Shown: positions 1 through 8,622 of the stretch, in pieces
How positions within the stretch are numbered: position 1 is the first letter of the stretch
Layout of the letters: every line of letters begins with the position of its first letter
Assembly: GCF_000661915.1 (NCBI RefSeq)
Contig: NZ_CP007509.1
Span: forward strand, 3,427,501-3,491,500
DNA: 64,000 bases
Source: Stutzerimonas decontaminans
GTDB taxonomy: Bacteria; Pseudomonadota; Gammaproteobacteria; Pseudomonadales; Pseudomonadaceae
Direction of reading: 5' to 3'
The notes under the pieces: generated by a model
Databases searched by the model: none
Told to the model about the DNA's origin: nothing
What the model saw: only the letters and a program-made list of their open reading frames with translations
Translations under genes and position numbers: made by a program

Positions 1-75
1 GTTGCGTTTGAGCACATTGAAGGTACCGCCACCGACGGTTCCCAGCCCACAGATGCCAACTTTCACCGGTTTCAA
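1..75 (-). CDS. hom: Homoserine dehydrogenase, N-terminal 25 residues (partial)
   Basis: The first 25 codons of a gene that runs off the left edge. The translation starts MKPVKVGICGLGTVGGGTFN, an NAD(P)-binding Rossmann entry with the glycine-rich G-x-G-x-x-G motif that is typical of homoserine dehydrogenase, the branch-point oxidoreductase of threonine/methionine synthesis. The chosen start is TTG at 75, because a GGGGAG ribosome-binding site lies about 7 nt upstream; an in-frame GTG six codons further upstream would overlap that site. dsbC upstream and hom downstream is the usual Pseudomonas order. Identity rests on a short N-terminus plus synteny. Confidence 0.85.
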   Translation of the reverse strand, partial: MKPVKVGICGLGTVGGGTFNVLKRN

Positions 76-188
76 GCTGAACTCCCCATTCACAGCGAAA
101 CGACCGGACCTGCCGATCGACAAAAGAGTCGCACATTACGAAGCGAGCAGCTTTTAGTCAATCAACCGTGGCCTTGCGGCTAGCACGA

Positions 189-677
189 TCAACCGCCAAG
201 GCCCAACCGTTGATGCCATTGCGCAAGCGACTCGTCCGGATACTCCGCAAAACAGCGATCACGCGCTTGTACCTGCGGCTCCACCCAACTTGCTCTTGAG
301 TCGAGCATCAAATGCGTATGCTCTGGCGGTACGGGCAATTCGGTGTCGATGGCAGAGGCAAACGGGTGCACCAGGTCAGGCCAGCTCGGGTCCCACAACC
401 ACAGCGCACTGGCGCAAACGCTGCAGAAATGTCGACGCCCTTCACTGATGCTGATTTCGCCCGTTTCGGGATCGACCAACCGCGCCTGGTAGACGGTGAG
501 ATGCTCGCGCCCCTCGACATGCAAGGTGCGATAGTCGCCGCCGAGATTGATGGCATAACCACCGCCACCCGCGGTCTTGCGGCAAATGGAGCAGTAGCAG
601 CGCATGAACGGATAAGGCTGAGCGGATTCAAGACTGAACCGCACAGCCTGGCAGTGACAGGAACCTTCGAGCTTCAT
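189..677 (-). CDS. GFA family (CENP-V/GFA domain) zinc-binding protein
   Basis: A 162-residue cytoplasmic protein of the glutathione-dependent formaldehyde-activating enzyme (GFA) fold. The expected zinc ligands are visible: C7 and C9 (CHC), C27, C29 and C32 (CYCSIC), and C85/C88 (FCSVC). Most family members have unknown substrates; formaldehyde-glutathione adducts are known only for a few, so no reaction is assigned. The start has a GAGGTG Shine-Dalgarno about 7 nt upstream. It sits between dsbC and hom, which I recall as adjacent in P. aeruginosa, so it may be a lineage-specific insertion. Confidence 0.85.
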   Translation of the reverse strand: MKLEGSCHCQAVRFSLESAQPYPFMRCYCSICRKTAGGGGYAINLGGDYRTLHVEGREHLTVYQARLVDPETGEISISEGRRHFCSVCASALWLWDPSWPDLVHPFASAIDTELPVPPEHTHLMLDSRASWVEPQVQARDRCFAEYPDESLAQWHQRLGLGG

Positions 678-739
678 TGCGACCCACCTCGTTCAAACCT
701 GTTGGGCTGAACACGATAGGACGCCTAGCTGCACCATGA

Positions 740-770
740 GCCATTGGCCCAAGACAATCGGACCAATGGC
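740..770. repeat. Perfect 8-bp inverted repeat downstream of dsbC
   Basis: GCCATTGG (740-747) and CCAATGGC (763-770) form an 8-bp stem with a 15-nt loop, just past the dsbC stop on the minus strand and ahead of the GFA gene. It has no clear T-run, so it is at best a weak terminator or an RNA-processing hairpin. It separates dsbC from the GFA gene. Confidence 0.45.
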
Positions 771-780
771 CCTGGCAACA

Positions 781-1506
781 TCACTCAGCAGCGAGCGCCA
801 CCTCAGCCAGCTGGGTCGCTGGCTGATAGCCGGGGATCATCTGTCCATTGGCCAGAACGATCGCCGGAGTGCCCTGCACGCCGATCATCTGGCCAAGCTG
901 ATATTGCTTGGCGATGGGTGTATCGCAGCTGGCTGCTGGCAGATCCTCGCGAGCCTTGGCCTTGTTCATTGCCTCCTGCCGGTCCTTGGCGCACCAGACG
1001 CTGGTCAGCGTATTGGCCCCATGACTACCCATGCCCTGTCGCGGGAAGGCGACATAACGAACCTCGACACCGAGACGATTCAACTGCGGCACTTCGCTGT
1101 GCAGCTTCTGGCAATAGCCACAGTCGGTATCGGTAAATACCGTGATATGCGTCTTGGGATCCTTGGGTGCAAACACGACCATTTCATTCGCAGGGATCGC
1201 ATTGATCTGTTTTGCGACCGACTTGCTCTGCGCCTGCTCGGTCAGGTTGACGGCCTGACCGTCCTTGAACTGATAGAGATAGCCTTGAATCAGAAACTGA
1301 CCATCGCCACTGGCATACAGCTGCCGACCACCCTCCAGCTGAACCTGATAAACACCAGGCATCGGGCTTTCAGCGACCGCCTCGATAGGCATATCCGGCT
1401 GGATCTTCTGCAGTGCCTGACGAATTGCCTGATCCGGATCAGCGGCCATTGCAAGGGTGCTGACCAGACCGACGGCGGTGGCAGCAAACAAACGAATCAC
1501 GCCCAT
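781..1506 (-). CDS. dsbC: Periplasmic thiol:disulfide isomerase DsbC
   Basis: A 241-residue protein-disulfide isomerase that reshuffles wrong disulfides in exported proteins and is kept reduced by DsbD. Residues 1-21 form a Sec signal peptide ending in AMA. The N-terminal dimerisation domain spans roughly 23-85, followed by a linker and a thioredoxin fold. The active site is C129-G-Y-C132. A second cysteine pair, C172 and C194, matches the structural disulfide of DsbC, and the cis-Pro loop (GVQGTPAIV) is present. Length fits the family. xerD lies upstream on the same strand across 133 nt. Confidence 0.95.
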   Translation of the reverse strand: MGVIRLFAATAVGLVSTLAMAADPDQAIRQALQKIQPDMPIEAVAESPMPGVYQVQLEGGRQLYASGDGQFLIQGYLYQFKDGQAVNLTEQAQSKSVAKQINAIPANEMVVFAPKDPKTHITVFTDTDCGYCQKLHSEVPQLNRLGVEVRYVAFPRQGMGSHGANTLTSVWCAKDRQEAMNKAKAREDLPAASCDTPIAKQYQLGQMIGVQGTPAIVLANGQMIPGYQPATQLAEVALAAE

Positions 1507-1639
1507 GGAAACTCCTGGCAGCGACGATCAAAGGAAGGCGCAAAGACTACCATAGCCATCCTGCGCAAACGCTGACTGCTTCTCCGACAGGCGCGACCGG
1601 ACGCTGCCGCCAGCGCTGGAGCCATAGCCAGCGAATGCG

Positions 1640-2536
1640 CTACCCGCGCGGATGATGCTCCGCATGCAGCTCCTGCAGCCGCGCACGAGCAATGTGGGTA
1701 TAGATCTGCGTGGTCGAAAGATCGCTGTGGCCGAGCAGCATCTGCACGGTACGCAAATCCGCACCATGGTTGAGCAAATGCGTGGCGAAGGCGTGGCGCA
1801 GAGTGTGCGGCGAGATCGACGTAGCGATACCAGCAACCTTGGCGTGCAGCTTGATTCGGTGCCAAAAGGTCTGACGTGTCATCTGGTCACCACGCTGACT
1901 GGGAAACAGCACATCACTGGCCTTGCCGGCGATTAAAAGTTCACGCCCTTCGCGCTGGTAGCGCTGCAGCCAGTGCAACGCCTCATCACCCAGCGGCACC
2001 AACCGTTCCTTGTTGCCCTTCCCGAACGTGCGCAGCACGCCTTGGCGCACGCTGACCTGCTCTAGTGTCAGACTGATCAGTTCGGTGACGCGCAAGCCAC
2101 AGGCATAGAGCACCTCGAGCATGGCGCGATCACGCAGCCCCAGCGGATCGCCAACATCTGGCGCAGCCAGCAGCGCCTCGACATCGGCTTCGGACAGAGC
2201 CTTGGGCAATGGCCGCCCGAGCCTGGGCAGATCAATGCGCAAGGTCGGATCGACGGCAATCTCGCCTTCTCGTAGCAGGTAGCGATAGAAGCCACGCAAG
2301 CCGGAGAGGAATCGTGCGGTAGAGCGCGCCTTGTAACCATTGTTCAGGCGCCATGCGAGATGGTCGAGAATGATCTCGCGTCCGGCCGCAGCAAGCCGGA
2401 CGCCTCGCTCATTCAACCAGCCGTTGAACAACGCAAGATCGCTGCGATAGGCCTCGCGGCTATTATCTGCCAGCCCTTTTTCCAGCCAGAGAGCATCGAG
2501 ATAACGGTCGATAACGGGATCGTCTAGTGCGGACAT
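1640..2536 (-). CDS. xerD: Site-specific tyrosine recombinase XerD
   Basis: A 298-residue recombinase that works with XerC at dif to resolve chromosome dimers under FtsK control. The N-terminal SAM-like domain covers about 1-95 and the catalytic domain about 105-298. The full catalytic set is present: R149, K173, H244, R247, H270 and the nucleophile Y279. I chose the ATG at 2536, giving MSALDDPVID and the standard 298-residue length; a longer frame upstream adds 39 residues that do not resemble the family. The rplS terminator lies between it and the translation operon. Confidence 0.95.
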   Translation of the reverse strand: MSALDDPVIDRYLDALWLEKGLADNSREAYRSDLALFNGWLNERGVRLAAAGREIILDHLAWRLNNGYKARSTARFLSGLRGFYRYLLREGEIAVDPTLRIDLPRLGRPLPKALSEADVEALLAAPDVGDPLGLRDRAMLEVLYACGLRVTELISLTLEQVSVRQGVLRTFGKGNKERLVPLGDEALHWLQRYQREGRELLIAGKASDVLFPSQRGDQMTRQTFWHRIKLHAKVAGIATSISPHTLRHAFATHLLNHGADLRTVQMLLGHSDLSTTQIYTHIARARLQELHAEHHPRG

Positions 2537-2672
2537 GACAGCTTCAATGAGAGGAGCATGTGAACTTTCACGATAGGCCCGGCGAAGCCTGGTCCAAACG
2601 CCCGTAGGCAAAAATCCCTGACACCAGGCCGCAATTACTATCGCCCAGATCAAATACCACCAGCCAGAAACG

Positions 2673-2699
2673 AAAAAAGCAGCCCGCAGGCTGCTTTTT
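2673..2699 (-). terminator. Intrinsic terminator of the rpsP-rimM-trmD-rplS operon
   Basis: GCAGCC / GGCTGC stem (2679-2684 and 2689-2694) with a CGCA loop, flanked by A6 on the left and T5 on the right. It can act on both strands, but the only gene ending here is rplS on the minus strand, 17 nt away. Confidence 0.85.
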
Positions 2700-2716
2700 C
2701 TTTCGGAAATGCGGTC

Positions 2717-3067
2717 TTAGACCAGCTTTTCCTTGATGCGGGCGGCCTTGCCGGACAGCGCGCGGAGGTAGTACAGCTTGGCCTTGCGCACATCACCGCG
2801 ACGCTTGACGCTGATGCTATCAACCATCGGGCTGTAGCTCTGGAAGGTACGCTCAACGCCAACACCGTTGGAGATCTTGCGAACGGTGAAAGCGCTGTTC
2901 AGGCCGCGGTTACGCTTGCCGATCACGACGCCTTCGAAGGCCTGAAGACGCTGACGCTCGCCTTCCTTAACCTTTACCTGAACGATAACGGTGTCACCCG
3001 GCGCGAACGGCGGGATTTCTTTGGTCATCTGCTCGGCTTCGAGCTGCTGAATGATCTTGTTGGTCAT
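2717..3067 (-). CDS. rplS: 50S ribosomal protein L19
   Basis: A 116-residue L19, located at the 30S-50S interface. It contains the conserved [16 protein letters not shown] and [15 protein letters not shown] stretches and the basic C-terminal segment after [21 protein letters not shown]. Last gene of the conserved rpsP-rimM-trmD-rplS operon, 42 nt after trmD and followed by a strong terminator. Confidence 0.97.
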   Translation of the reverse strand: MTNKIIQQLEAEQMTKEIPPFAPGDTVIVQVKVKEGERQRLQAFEGVVIGKRNRGLNSAFTVRKISNGVGVERTFQSYSPMVDSISVKRRGDVRKAKLYYLRALSGKAARIKEKLV

Positions 3068-3109
3068 GCTGTGCTCCTAAGGTCAACCCACCGGGTTGCC
3101 ATCGATACG

Positions 3110-3862
3110 TTAACTATCGTCCCGCTGGCGGATGTATTCCGCCAGCAGCTTCTGTTCTTCTCCAGAAAGCGAGCGGCTATCCAGAAGATCGGCGCGTCGC
3201 TCCCAGGTCCTTCCAAGGGACTGCTGCAAGCGCCAGCGTCGGATGTGTTCGTGGTTGCCGCTGAGCAGCACCTCAGGAACACATTTACCCGCATACACCT
3301 CAGGTCGCGTGTAGTGCGGACAGTCGAGCAGGCCGTCCGTAAACGAATCCTCCTCGGCGGAACCAGCATGACCAAGGGCGCCCGGGAGCAGCCTGGTCAC
3401 GGCGTCGATCAGCACCATTGCCGGCAGCTCGCCACCGGACAACACGTAATCACCGATCGACCATTCCTCATCCACGTGCGCCTCGATGAAGCGCTCGTCG
3501 ATACCTTCGTAACGTCCAGCGATAAGGATGAGCGCATCCTCGTTCGCCATTTCACGGACATCAGCCTGTTTCAGCTGACGCCCCTGCGGCGACAGATAGA
3601 TCACCTTCGCCGTCTCGCCCGCGGCTCGTTTAGCGTCAGCCAAAGCAAGCTCGAGCGGCTTGATCTTCATCACCATGCCCGGACCTCCGCCGAATGGGCG
3701 GTCGTCCACGGTCTGGTGGCGGTCTTCGGTGTAGTTTCTGGGGTTCCAGCAGCTCAACTGCAACAACCCCTGCTTCACTGCACGACTGGTAATCCCGTAG
3801 TCACATATCGCTGCGAACATATCGGGAAACAGGCTGATGACTTCAACGCGCAAAGCGGCCAT
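3110..3862 (-). CDS. trmD: tRNA (guanine-N1-)-methyltransferase TrmD
   Basis: A 250-residue SPOUT-class enzyme that makes m1G37 in tRNAs and prevents +1 frameshifting. The N-terminus [11 protein letters not shown], the SPOUT knot region ([11 protein letters not shown] and [14 protein letters not shown]) and the C-terminal domain are all recognisable. The ATG at 3862 (MAALRVEV) lies 5 nt after the rimM stop and gives the usual length; an in-frame start further upstream would run into rimM. Confidence 0.95.
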   Translation of the reverse strand: MAALRVEVISLFPDMFAAICDYGITSRAVKQGLLQLSCWNPRNYTEDRHQTVDDRPFGGGPGMVMKIKPLELALADAKRAAGETAKVIYLSPQGRQLKQADVREMANEDALILIAGRYEGIDERFIEAHVDEEWSIGDYVLSGGELPAMVLIDAVTRLLPGALGHAGSAEEDSFTDGLLDCPHYTRPEVYAGKCVPEVLLSGNHEHIRRWRLQQSLGRTWERRADLLDSRSLSGEEQKLLAEYIRQRDDS

Positions 3863-3867
3863 GCCGT

Positions 3868-4404
3868 TCAGAAATCCGCGTCCCAATCGACCTGCATCTC
3901 GCCCGCTTCCAGATCGATCCTCAACACGCACTGATCGGTATATGGCAGCAGACGCTCGCGATCATCCAGGCTTCCAGCGCAAGGCTTTACAACCAGAACG
4001 TCGTTAGCTCCGGTTTCTAGCAGGTGATCTACCTGACCGAGCACTTGCGCGACCTGATTGATGACCTTCAAGCCCTGGAGCTGATACCAGTAGTACTCAC
4101 CGTCGTCCAAGTCGGGCAGTTCGCTGCGCGGAATGCAGATCTCGAAATCGGCGTAGGTACGCGCAATTTCGCGATCATCCAAACCCTTGAGCGTTGCCAC
4201 CAGAATCTTTCCCTGGAGGCGCCCCTTGATCAACTCGACCTGCTTGACCTCGTCACCTCGCCTCAGCGTCCAGCGTCGATAATCCAGCAGGTTGTCGATC
4301 GGATCGGTAAAGGAATACACCTTTACGTCACCGCGCACGCCATGCACCGAAACGATCTTGCCGATGACAACCAGGTCATCGACCGGAGCAGACGTTGCGT
4401 TCAT
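3868..4404 (-). CDS. rimM: Ribosome maturation factor RimM
   Basis: A 178-residue 30S maturation factor that binds S19 and helps assemble the 30S head. It has the N-terminal barrel ([20 protein letters not shown]), the linker and a PRC-barrel-like C-terminal domain with the [12 protein letters not shown] segment. It is 5 nt downstream of rpsP and 5 nt upstream of trmD, indicating tight co-transcription. Confidence 0.95.
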   Translation of the reverse strand: MNATSAPVDDLVVIGKIVSVHGVRGDVKVYSFTDPIDNLLDYRRWTLRRGDEVKQVELIKGRLQGKILVATLKGLDDREIARTYADFEICIPRSELPDLDDGEYYWYQLQGLKVINQVAQVLGQVDHLLETGANDVLVVKPCAGSLDDRERLLPYTDQCVLRIDLEAGEMQVDWDADF

Positions 4405-4409
4405 GCGAT

Positions 4410-4661
4410 TCAGGCAGCGGCCTTGGCAGCTTCCTTCAGCAGCTGAGCAACACGCTCAGACGGCTGTGCGCCCTGGCTCAGCCAGTAGGTGGCGCGCTCC
4501 TGGTTTACAGAAAGCTTCACTTCCGCACCAGTGGCGATCGGATTGAAGAAACCGATGCGCTCGACGAAGCGACCATCGCGCGGATTGCGGCTGTTGGTCA
4601 CGGTCAGGTGGTAGAAAGGGCGCTTCTTGGAGCCGCCACGGGCGAGACGAATAGTTACCAT
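4410..4661 (-). CDS. rpsP: 30S ribosomal protein S16
   Basis: An 83-residue S16 that stabilises the 5' domain of 16S rRNA. The N-terminus [19 protein letters not shown] is diagnostic. First gene of the rpsP-rimM-trmD-rplS operon. The 200-nt gap to ffh upstream should hold its promoter and carries a large inverted repeat (separate entry). Confidence 0.97.
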   Translation of the reverse strand: MVTIRLARGGSKKRPFYHLTVTNSRNPRDGRFVERIGFFNPIATGAEVKLSVNQERATYWLSQGAQPSERVAQLLKEAAKAAA

Positions 4662-4707
4662 GTGAACATCGTTCCTGTAGTCGGTGCTAACTTAAGGCAC
4701 ACACTTA

Positions 4708-4747
4708 CTTAAAATGGGCCTAGGCCCGAAAGGCCGCACATTTTAAG
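4708..4747 (-). promoter_or_regulatory. Large inverted repeat in the ffh-rpsP gap (leader or terminator)
   Basis: CTTAAAATG (4708-4716) and CATTTTAAG (4739-4747) are perfect 9-bp arms around a GC-rich core that can fold further (GGGCC/GGCCC). On the minus strand it lies 46 nt before the rpsP start and 115 nt after the ffh stop. It could terminate ffh transcripts or be a structured 5' leader of the S16 operon. The AT-rich outer stem lacks a distinct T-run, so the choice is open. Confidence 0.55.
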
Positions 4748-4861
4748 GAATGCCGGGGATTTTGCAAACTCTTTTACCAATGTAGCAGGACTGCTCAGGG
4801 GCTGCATCCAGCGCCAGGCGGTCAATGACTCGCCACCACCCAGCCGCAGCCCTGTAGCCAC

Positions 4862-6238
4862 TTAGAACTTCGGCATGCCACCGCCGGGAAGCATCCCGCC
4901 CATGCCGCGCATCATCTTGGCCATACCACCCTTGCCGGTGACCTTCTTCATCATCTTCTGCATCTGCTTGTGCTGCTTGATGAGACGACCGATGTCCTGC
5001 ACCTGAGTACCGGAGCCCATGGCAATTCGACGCTTACGCGAGCCACTGATGATATCGGGATTACGTCGCTCAGCGGGGGTCATCGAGTTGATGATTGCCT
5101 CCATCTGCTTGAACTGCTTCTCCGCAGCACCCTGAGCATGGCCCATCTGCGACAGATTGACGCCACCGATGGAGGGCAGCTTGTCCATCAGCCCGCCAAG
5201 ACCACCCATGTTCTTCATCTGCTGCAACTGGTCACGGAAGTCTTCGAGGTCGAAACCCTTGCCCTTCTTGAGCTTCTTGGTGAGCTTCTCGGCTTTTTCA
5301 CGATCGAGAGTCTGCTCGGCCTGCTCGATGAGGCTGAGCACATCACCCATACCAAGGATACGCGAGGCAATGCGGTCCGGATGGAAAGGCTCCAGGGCGT
5401 CGCTCTTCTCGCCCATCCCGAGGAACTTGATCGGCTTGCCGGTCACATGACGCACCGACAGCGCTGCACCGCCCCGGGCGTCGCCGTCGACCTTGGTCAA
5501 CACGACACCGGTTAGCGGTAGCGCCTCGCCGAACGCGCGGGCGGTGTTCGCCGCATCCTGACCGGTCATGGCGTCGACAACGAATAGCGTTTCGGCGGGA
5601 TTTATCGCGGCGTGAACGGCCTGGATCTCGGCCATCATCTCGGCATCGATCGCCAGCCGCCCTGCGGTATCCACCAGCACCACATCGATGAACTTGAGCT
5701 TGGCTTCGCGAATCGCTGCCTGGGCAATATCTACCGGCTTCTGGTTGATATCGGAAGGAAAGAAGGTGACCCCGACTTCGGCTGCCAGGGTCTCGAGCTG
5801 CTTGATGGCCGCGGGACGATACACGTCTGCGGAAACCACGAGCACGGTTTTCTTCTTGCGCTCCTTGAGGAAGCGCGCCAGCTTGCCCACGGTGGTGGTC
5901 TTACCCGCACCCTGGAGGCCCGCCATGAGCACTACGGCCGGCGGCGTCACCTGAAGGGCCAGATCCTCGTTGGCCGCGCCCATCAATTCTTCCAGTTCGG
6001 CGCGAACGATCTTCACGAACGCTTGGCCGGGCGTCAGGCTCTTCGACACCTCGGTGCCGACGGCACGCTCCTTCACCCGATTGACGAACTCCTTGACCAC
6101 CGGCAGCGCGACGTCGGCCTCGAGCAGCGCCATGCGCACTTCACGCAGGGTGTCCTTGATGTTGTCCTCGGTCAGCTTGGCCTTACCGGTGACGTGGCGA
6201 AGCGTTTGTGAGAGGCGGTCGGTTAGGTTTTCGAACAT
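4862..6238 (-). CDS. ffh: Signal recognition particle GTPase Ffh
   Basis: A 458-residue SRP54 homologue that binds 4.5S RNA and hydrophobic signal sequences and delivers nascent chains to FtsY. The N domain (1-85) is followed by the G domain with GLQGAGKTTT (G1), DTAGR (G3) and TKVDG (G4), then the methionine-rich M domain ending in a run of MMKK/GGM motifs. The ATG at 6238 (MFENLTDRL) is the family start; an in-frame extension of 36 residues upstream is rejected. It is divergent from the CcsA-like gene, a known Pseudomonas arrangement. Confidence 0.97.
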   Translation of the reverse strand: MFENLTDRLSQTLRHVTGKAKLTEDNIKDTLREVRMALLEADVALPVVKEFVNRVKERAVGTEVSKSLTPGQAFVKIVRAELEELMGAANEDLALQVTPPAVVLMAGLQGAGKTTTVGKLARFLKERKKKTVLVVSADVYRPAAIKQLETLAAEVGVTFFPSDINQKPVDIAQAAIREAKLKFIDVVLVDTAGRLAIDAEMMAEIQAVHAAINPAETLFVVDAMTGQDAANTARAFGEALPLTGVVLTKVDGDARGGAALSVRHVTGKPIKFLGMGEKSDALEPFHPDRIASRILGMGDVLSLIEQAEQTLDREKAEKLTKKLKKGKGFDLEDFRDQLQQMKNMGGLGGLMDKLPSIGGVNLSQMGHAQGAAEKQFKQMEAIINSMTPAERRNPDIISGSRKRRIAMGSGTQVQDIGRLIKQHKQMQKMMKKVTGKGGMAKMMRGMGGMLPGGGMPKF

Positions 6239-6487
6239 GAGCCATTCCACGCTGGATGTGCTGAAGGGCGGGATTATAGAAGGTGCAGACGCCCCGCCGG
6301 TACCCCCGCCAGCGTCGCTTTTCGCAGCAGACGCGACCAGTGCCACCGATTAACCCCCGCTGAAGGTGCGCCAGTGCCGGACGCGCACGAAGCAGTTCCC
6401 GCCATGAGCTGCGTAACCTTGACGCAGCTTTTGTGCCTCCGGTGTTTGTGCCACACTCACGACCTTTCGAGCCCGTTACCGGAACCT

Positions 6488-7288
6488 ATGCACCCTCTGC
6501 TACCCAGCCTTGCCGCAGCCGCTCTTTATGCCGGCGTCACGGGCTATCAAAGTATGCGTCTGGCACAGCGTGCTGCGCCGGACAAGCGCCTTTTGCTAGG
6601 CCTCGGCCTGCTTGCGCTGCTTGCCCATGGCACAAGTCTGTTCATTCAGCTGCTGTCACCCAGCGGCCTGCATCTCGATTTTTTCAATGCTTCGAGCTTG
6701 ATCGCAGCCTCCGTCATTTTGCTGATTCTGCTGGCGCTACACCGGATGCCGGTGGAGAACCTGCTGCTGCTTTTGTTCCCACTGGGTTGCCTCACCGTAC
6801 TCTTCGCCCAGTTCGCGCCATCCGGCACAGCGCCAGCAATCACCGAGGAGCCCGGCATCCTCGCGCACATCTTGTTGTCGATTCTGGCCTACGGCATGCT
6901 CACCATCGCGGTGTTTCAGGCCTTGCTGCTTCTGCTGCAGGATCACCACCTCAAACACAAGCACCCCTCTGGTCTGATCCGCAATTTCCCCCCCTTGCAG
7001 ACCATGGAAAGCCTGCTATTCGGCTTCCTCTGGGCAGGCTGGGTATTGCTATCCGCCTCACTCCTTTCGGGATGGCTGTTTCTAGACGATCTTTTTGCCC
7101 AGCACCTGGTCCATAAGACACTCCTCTCAGTGATCGCCTGGGTCGTCTTCGGCCTGCTGCTGTGGGGCCGCCAGCAACTCGGCTGGCGCGGCTACAAGGC
7201 CATCCGCTGGACGCTGGCTGGTTTCTGCCTGCTGATGCTGGCGTATTTCGGCAGCAAGCTGGTCCGCGAATTCATCCTGCATATCTGA
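6488..7288 (+). CDS. CcsA/YpjD-like cytochrome c assembly family inner-membrane protein
   Basis: A 266-residue polytopic protein with about eight predicted membrane helices. It belongs to the CcmF/CcsA (CytC_asm) superfamily, similar to YpjD, which sits beside ffh in many gammaproteobacteria. A role in haem handling is inferred from the family only; the exact function is not established. Start at ATG 6488 (MHPLLPSLAA), 249 nt from the divergent ffh start. A longer in-frame start at 6374 adds a segment with no family resemblance. The next gene follows after 16 nt. Confidence 0.85.
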   Translation: MHPLLPSLAAAALYAGVTGYQSMRLAQRAAPDKRLLLGLGLLALLAHGTSLFIQLLSPSGLHLDFFNASSLIAASVILLILLALHRMPVENLLLLLFPLGCLTVLFAQFAPSGTAPAITEEPGILAHILLSILAYGMLTIAVFQALLLLLQDHHLKHKHPSGLIRNFPPLQTMESLLFGFLWAGWVLLSASLLSGWLFLDDLFAQHLVHKTLLSVIAWVVFGLLLWGRQQLGWRGYKAIRWTLAGFCLLMLAYFGSKLVREFILHI

Positions 7289-7304
7289 CGCGAACAGGTC
7301 ACTC

Positions 7305-8591
7305 GTGGAAAATCTACATCCCGGCTTTCTGGTCGGATTGCTGGTCTTTCTGCTGCTGTGCTCGGCTTTCTTTTCCAGCTCCGAGACCGGCATGCTCAGC
7401 CTCAACCGCTATCGCCTCAGGCATCAGGCCAAGGAAGGCCATCGAGGCGCGCGCCGCGCCAGCGAGCTGCTGGCGCACCCCGACCGCCTGCTCGGCACCA
7501 TTCTGGTCGGCAACAACTTCGTCAATATCCTCGCCTCCTCCATTGCCACGGTGCTGGCCATGCAGCTCTGGGGCGAGGCAGGGATCGCCATCGCCACCAT
7601 CGGCCTGACCATCATCCTGTTGATCTTCGGCGAGATCACACCTAAGACACTGGCAGCGCTGCGCCCGGAGATCGTCGCCTATCCGGTCAGCCTGCCGCTG
7701 AAGATGCTGCAGAAGGTGCTTTACCCGCTGGTCGCGATGCTGAGCTGGGTGAGCAACGGCCTGCTCAGGCTGCTTGGCGTCGACCTGTCGAACAAGGGCA
7801 ACGACAGCCTCTCTACCGAAGAACTGCGTAGCGTCGTGCGCGAGTCGGGCAGCGATCTGCCACTGAACCGCCAGAGCATGCTGCTGGGCATTCTTGACCT
7901 AGAGCGCGTGACCGTCGACGACATCATGATCCCGCGCAACGAAGTCACCGGCATCGACCTCGATGACGACCTCGAGTCGATCATCAGTCAACTGCGCACC
8001 ACACCTCATACGCGCCTGCCGGTGTTTCGCAACGACATCAACCAGATCGAAGGCATCGTTCATATGCGGCAGATCGCCCGCCTGCTCAGCCATGACCAGC
8101 TGACCAAGGAGAGCCTGCTGGCGGCCTGCAGTGAGCCCTATTTCGTACCGGAGAACACCCCACTCTCGACCCAGCTGCTGAATTTCCAGAAGCAGAAGCG
8201 ACGGATCGGCATCGTGGTCGATGAATACGGCGATGTGCGCGGCGTCGTCACGCTGGAGGACATCCTCGAAGAGATCGTTGGCGAGTTCAGCAATCAGGAC
8301 GCCCTGCGCAGCCCCGATATCCACCCGCAGGAAGACGGCACACTGGTCATCGATGGCGCAGCTTACATCCGCGAAGTAAACCGTGCGCTGGACTGGCAGC
8401 TGCCTTGTGACGGCCCGAAGACGCTCAACGGGCTGATCACTGAAGCACTGGAACACATGCCCGATAGCGGCATCTGCCTTCAGATCGGCAACTATCGGCT
8501 GGAAATTCTGCAGGCCGCCGACAATCGGGTGAAAAGCGTCCGCGCCTGGACGATTGGCCACTCACCGGCGGACAGCCAGCAGCAAAACTGA
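7305..8591 (+). CDS. CNNM/CorC-HlyC family transporter with CBS domains
   Basis: A 428-residue protein with an N-terminal DUF21/CNNM transmembrane domain (about 1-185), a CBS pair (about 200-320, with the MIPRNEVTGID entry) and a CorC_HlyC domain at the C-terminus. The family is linked to Mg2+/Co2+ efflux and magnesium homeostasis; the direct substrate is not shown here. GTG start at 7305, 16 nt after the CcsA-like gene, suggesting an operon. The YfjD-type architecture is complete. Confidence 0.9.
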   Translation: MENLHPGFLVGLLVFLLLCSAFFSSSETGMLSLNRYRLRHQAKEGHRGARRASELLAHPDRLLGTILVGNNFVNILASSIATVLAMQLWGEAGIAIATIGLTIILLIFGEITPKTLAALRPEIVAYPVSLPLKMLQKVLYPLVAMLSWVSNGLLRLLGVDLSNKGNDSLSTEELRSVVRESGSDLPLNRQSMLLGILDLERVTVDDIMIPRNEVTGIDLDDDLESIISQLRTTPHTRLPVFRNDINQIEGIVHMRQIARLLSHDQLTKESLLAACSEPYFVPENTPLSTQLLNFQKQKRRIGIVVDEYGDVRGVVTLEDILEEIVGEFSNQDALRSPDIHPQEDGTLVIDGAAYIREVNRALDWQLPCDGPKTLNGLITEALEHMPDSGICLQIGNYRLEILQAADNRVKSVRAWTIGHSPADSQQQN

Positions 8592-8622
8592 CGGAGCCGG
8601 CAGGGCGCCGACTCCGCAGCCT

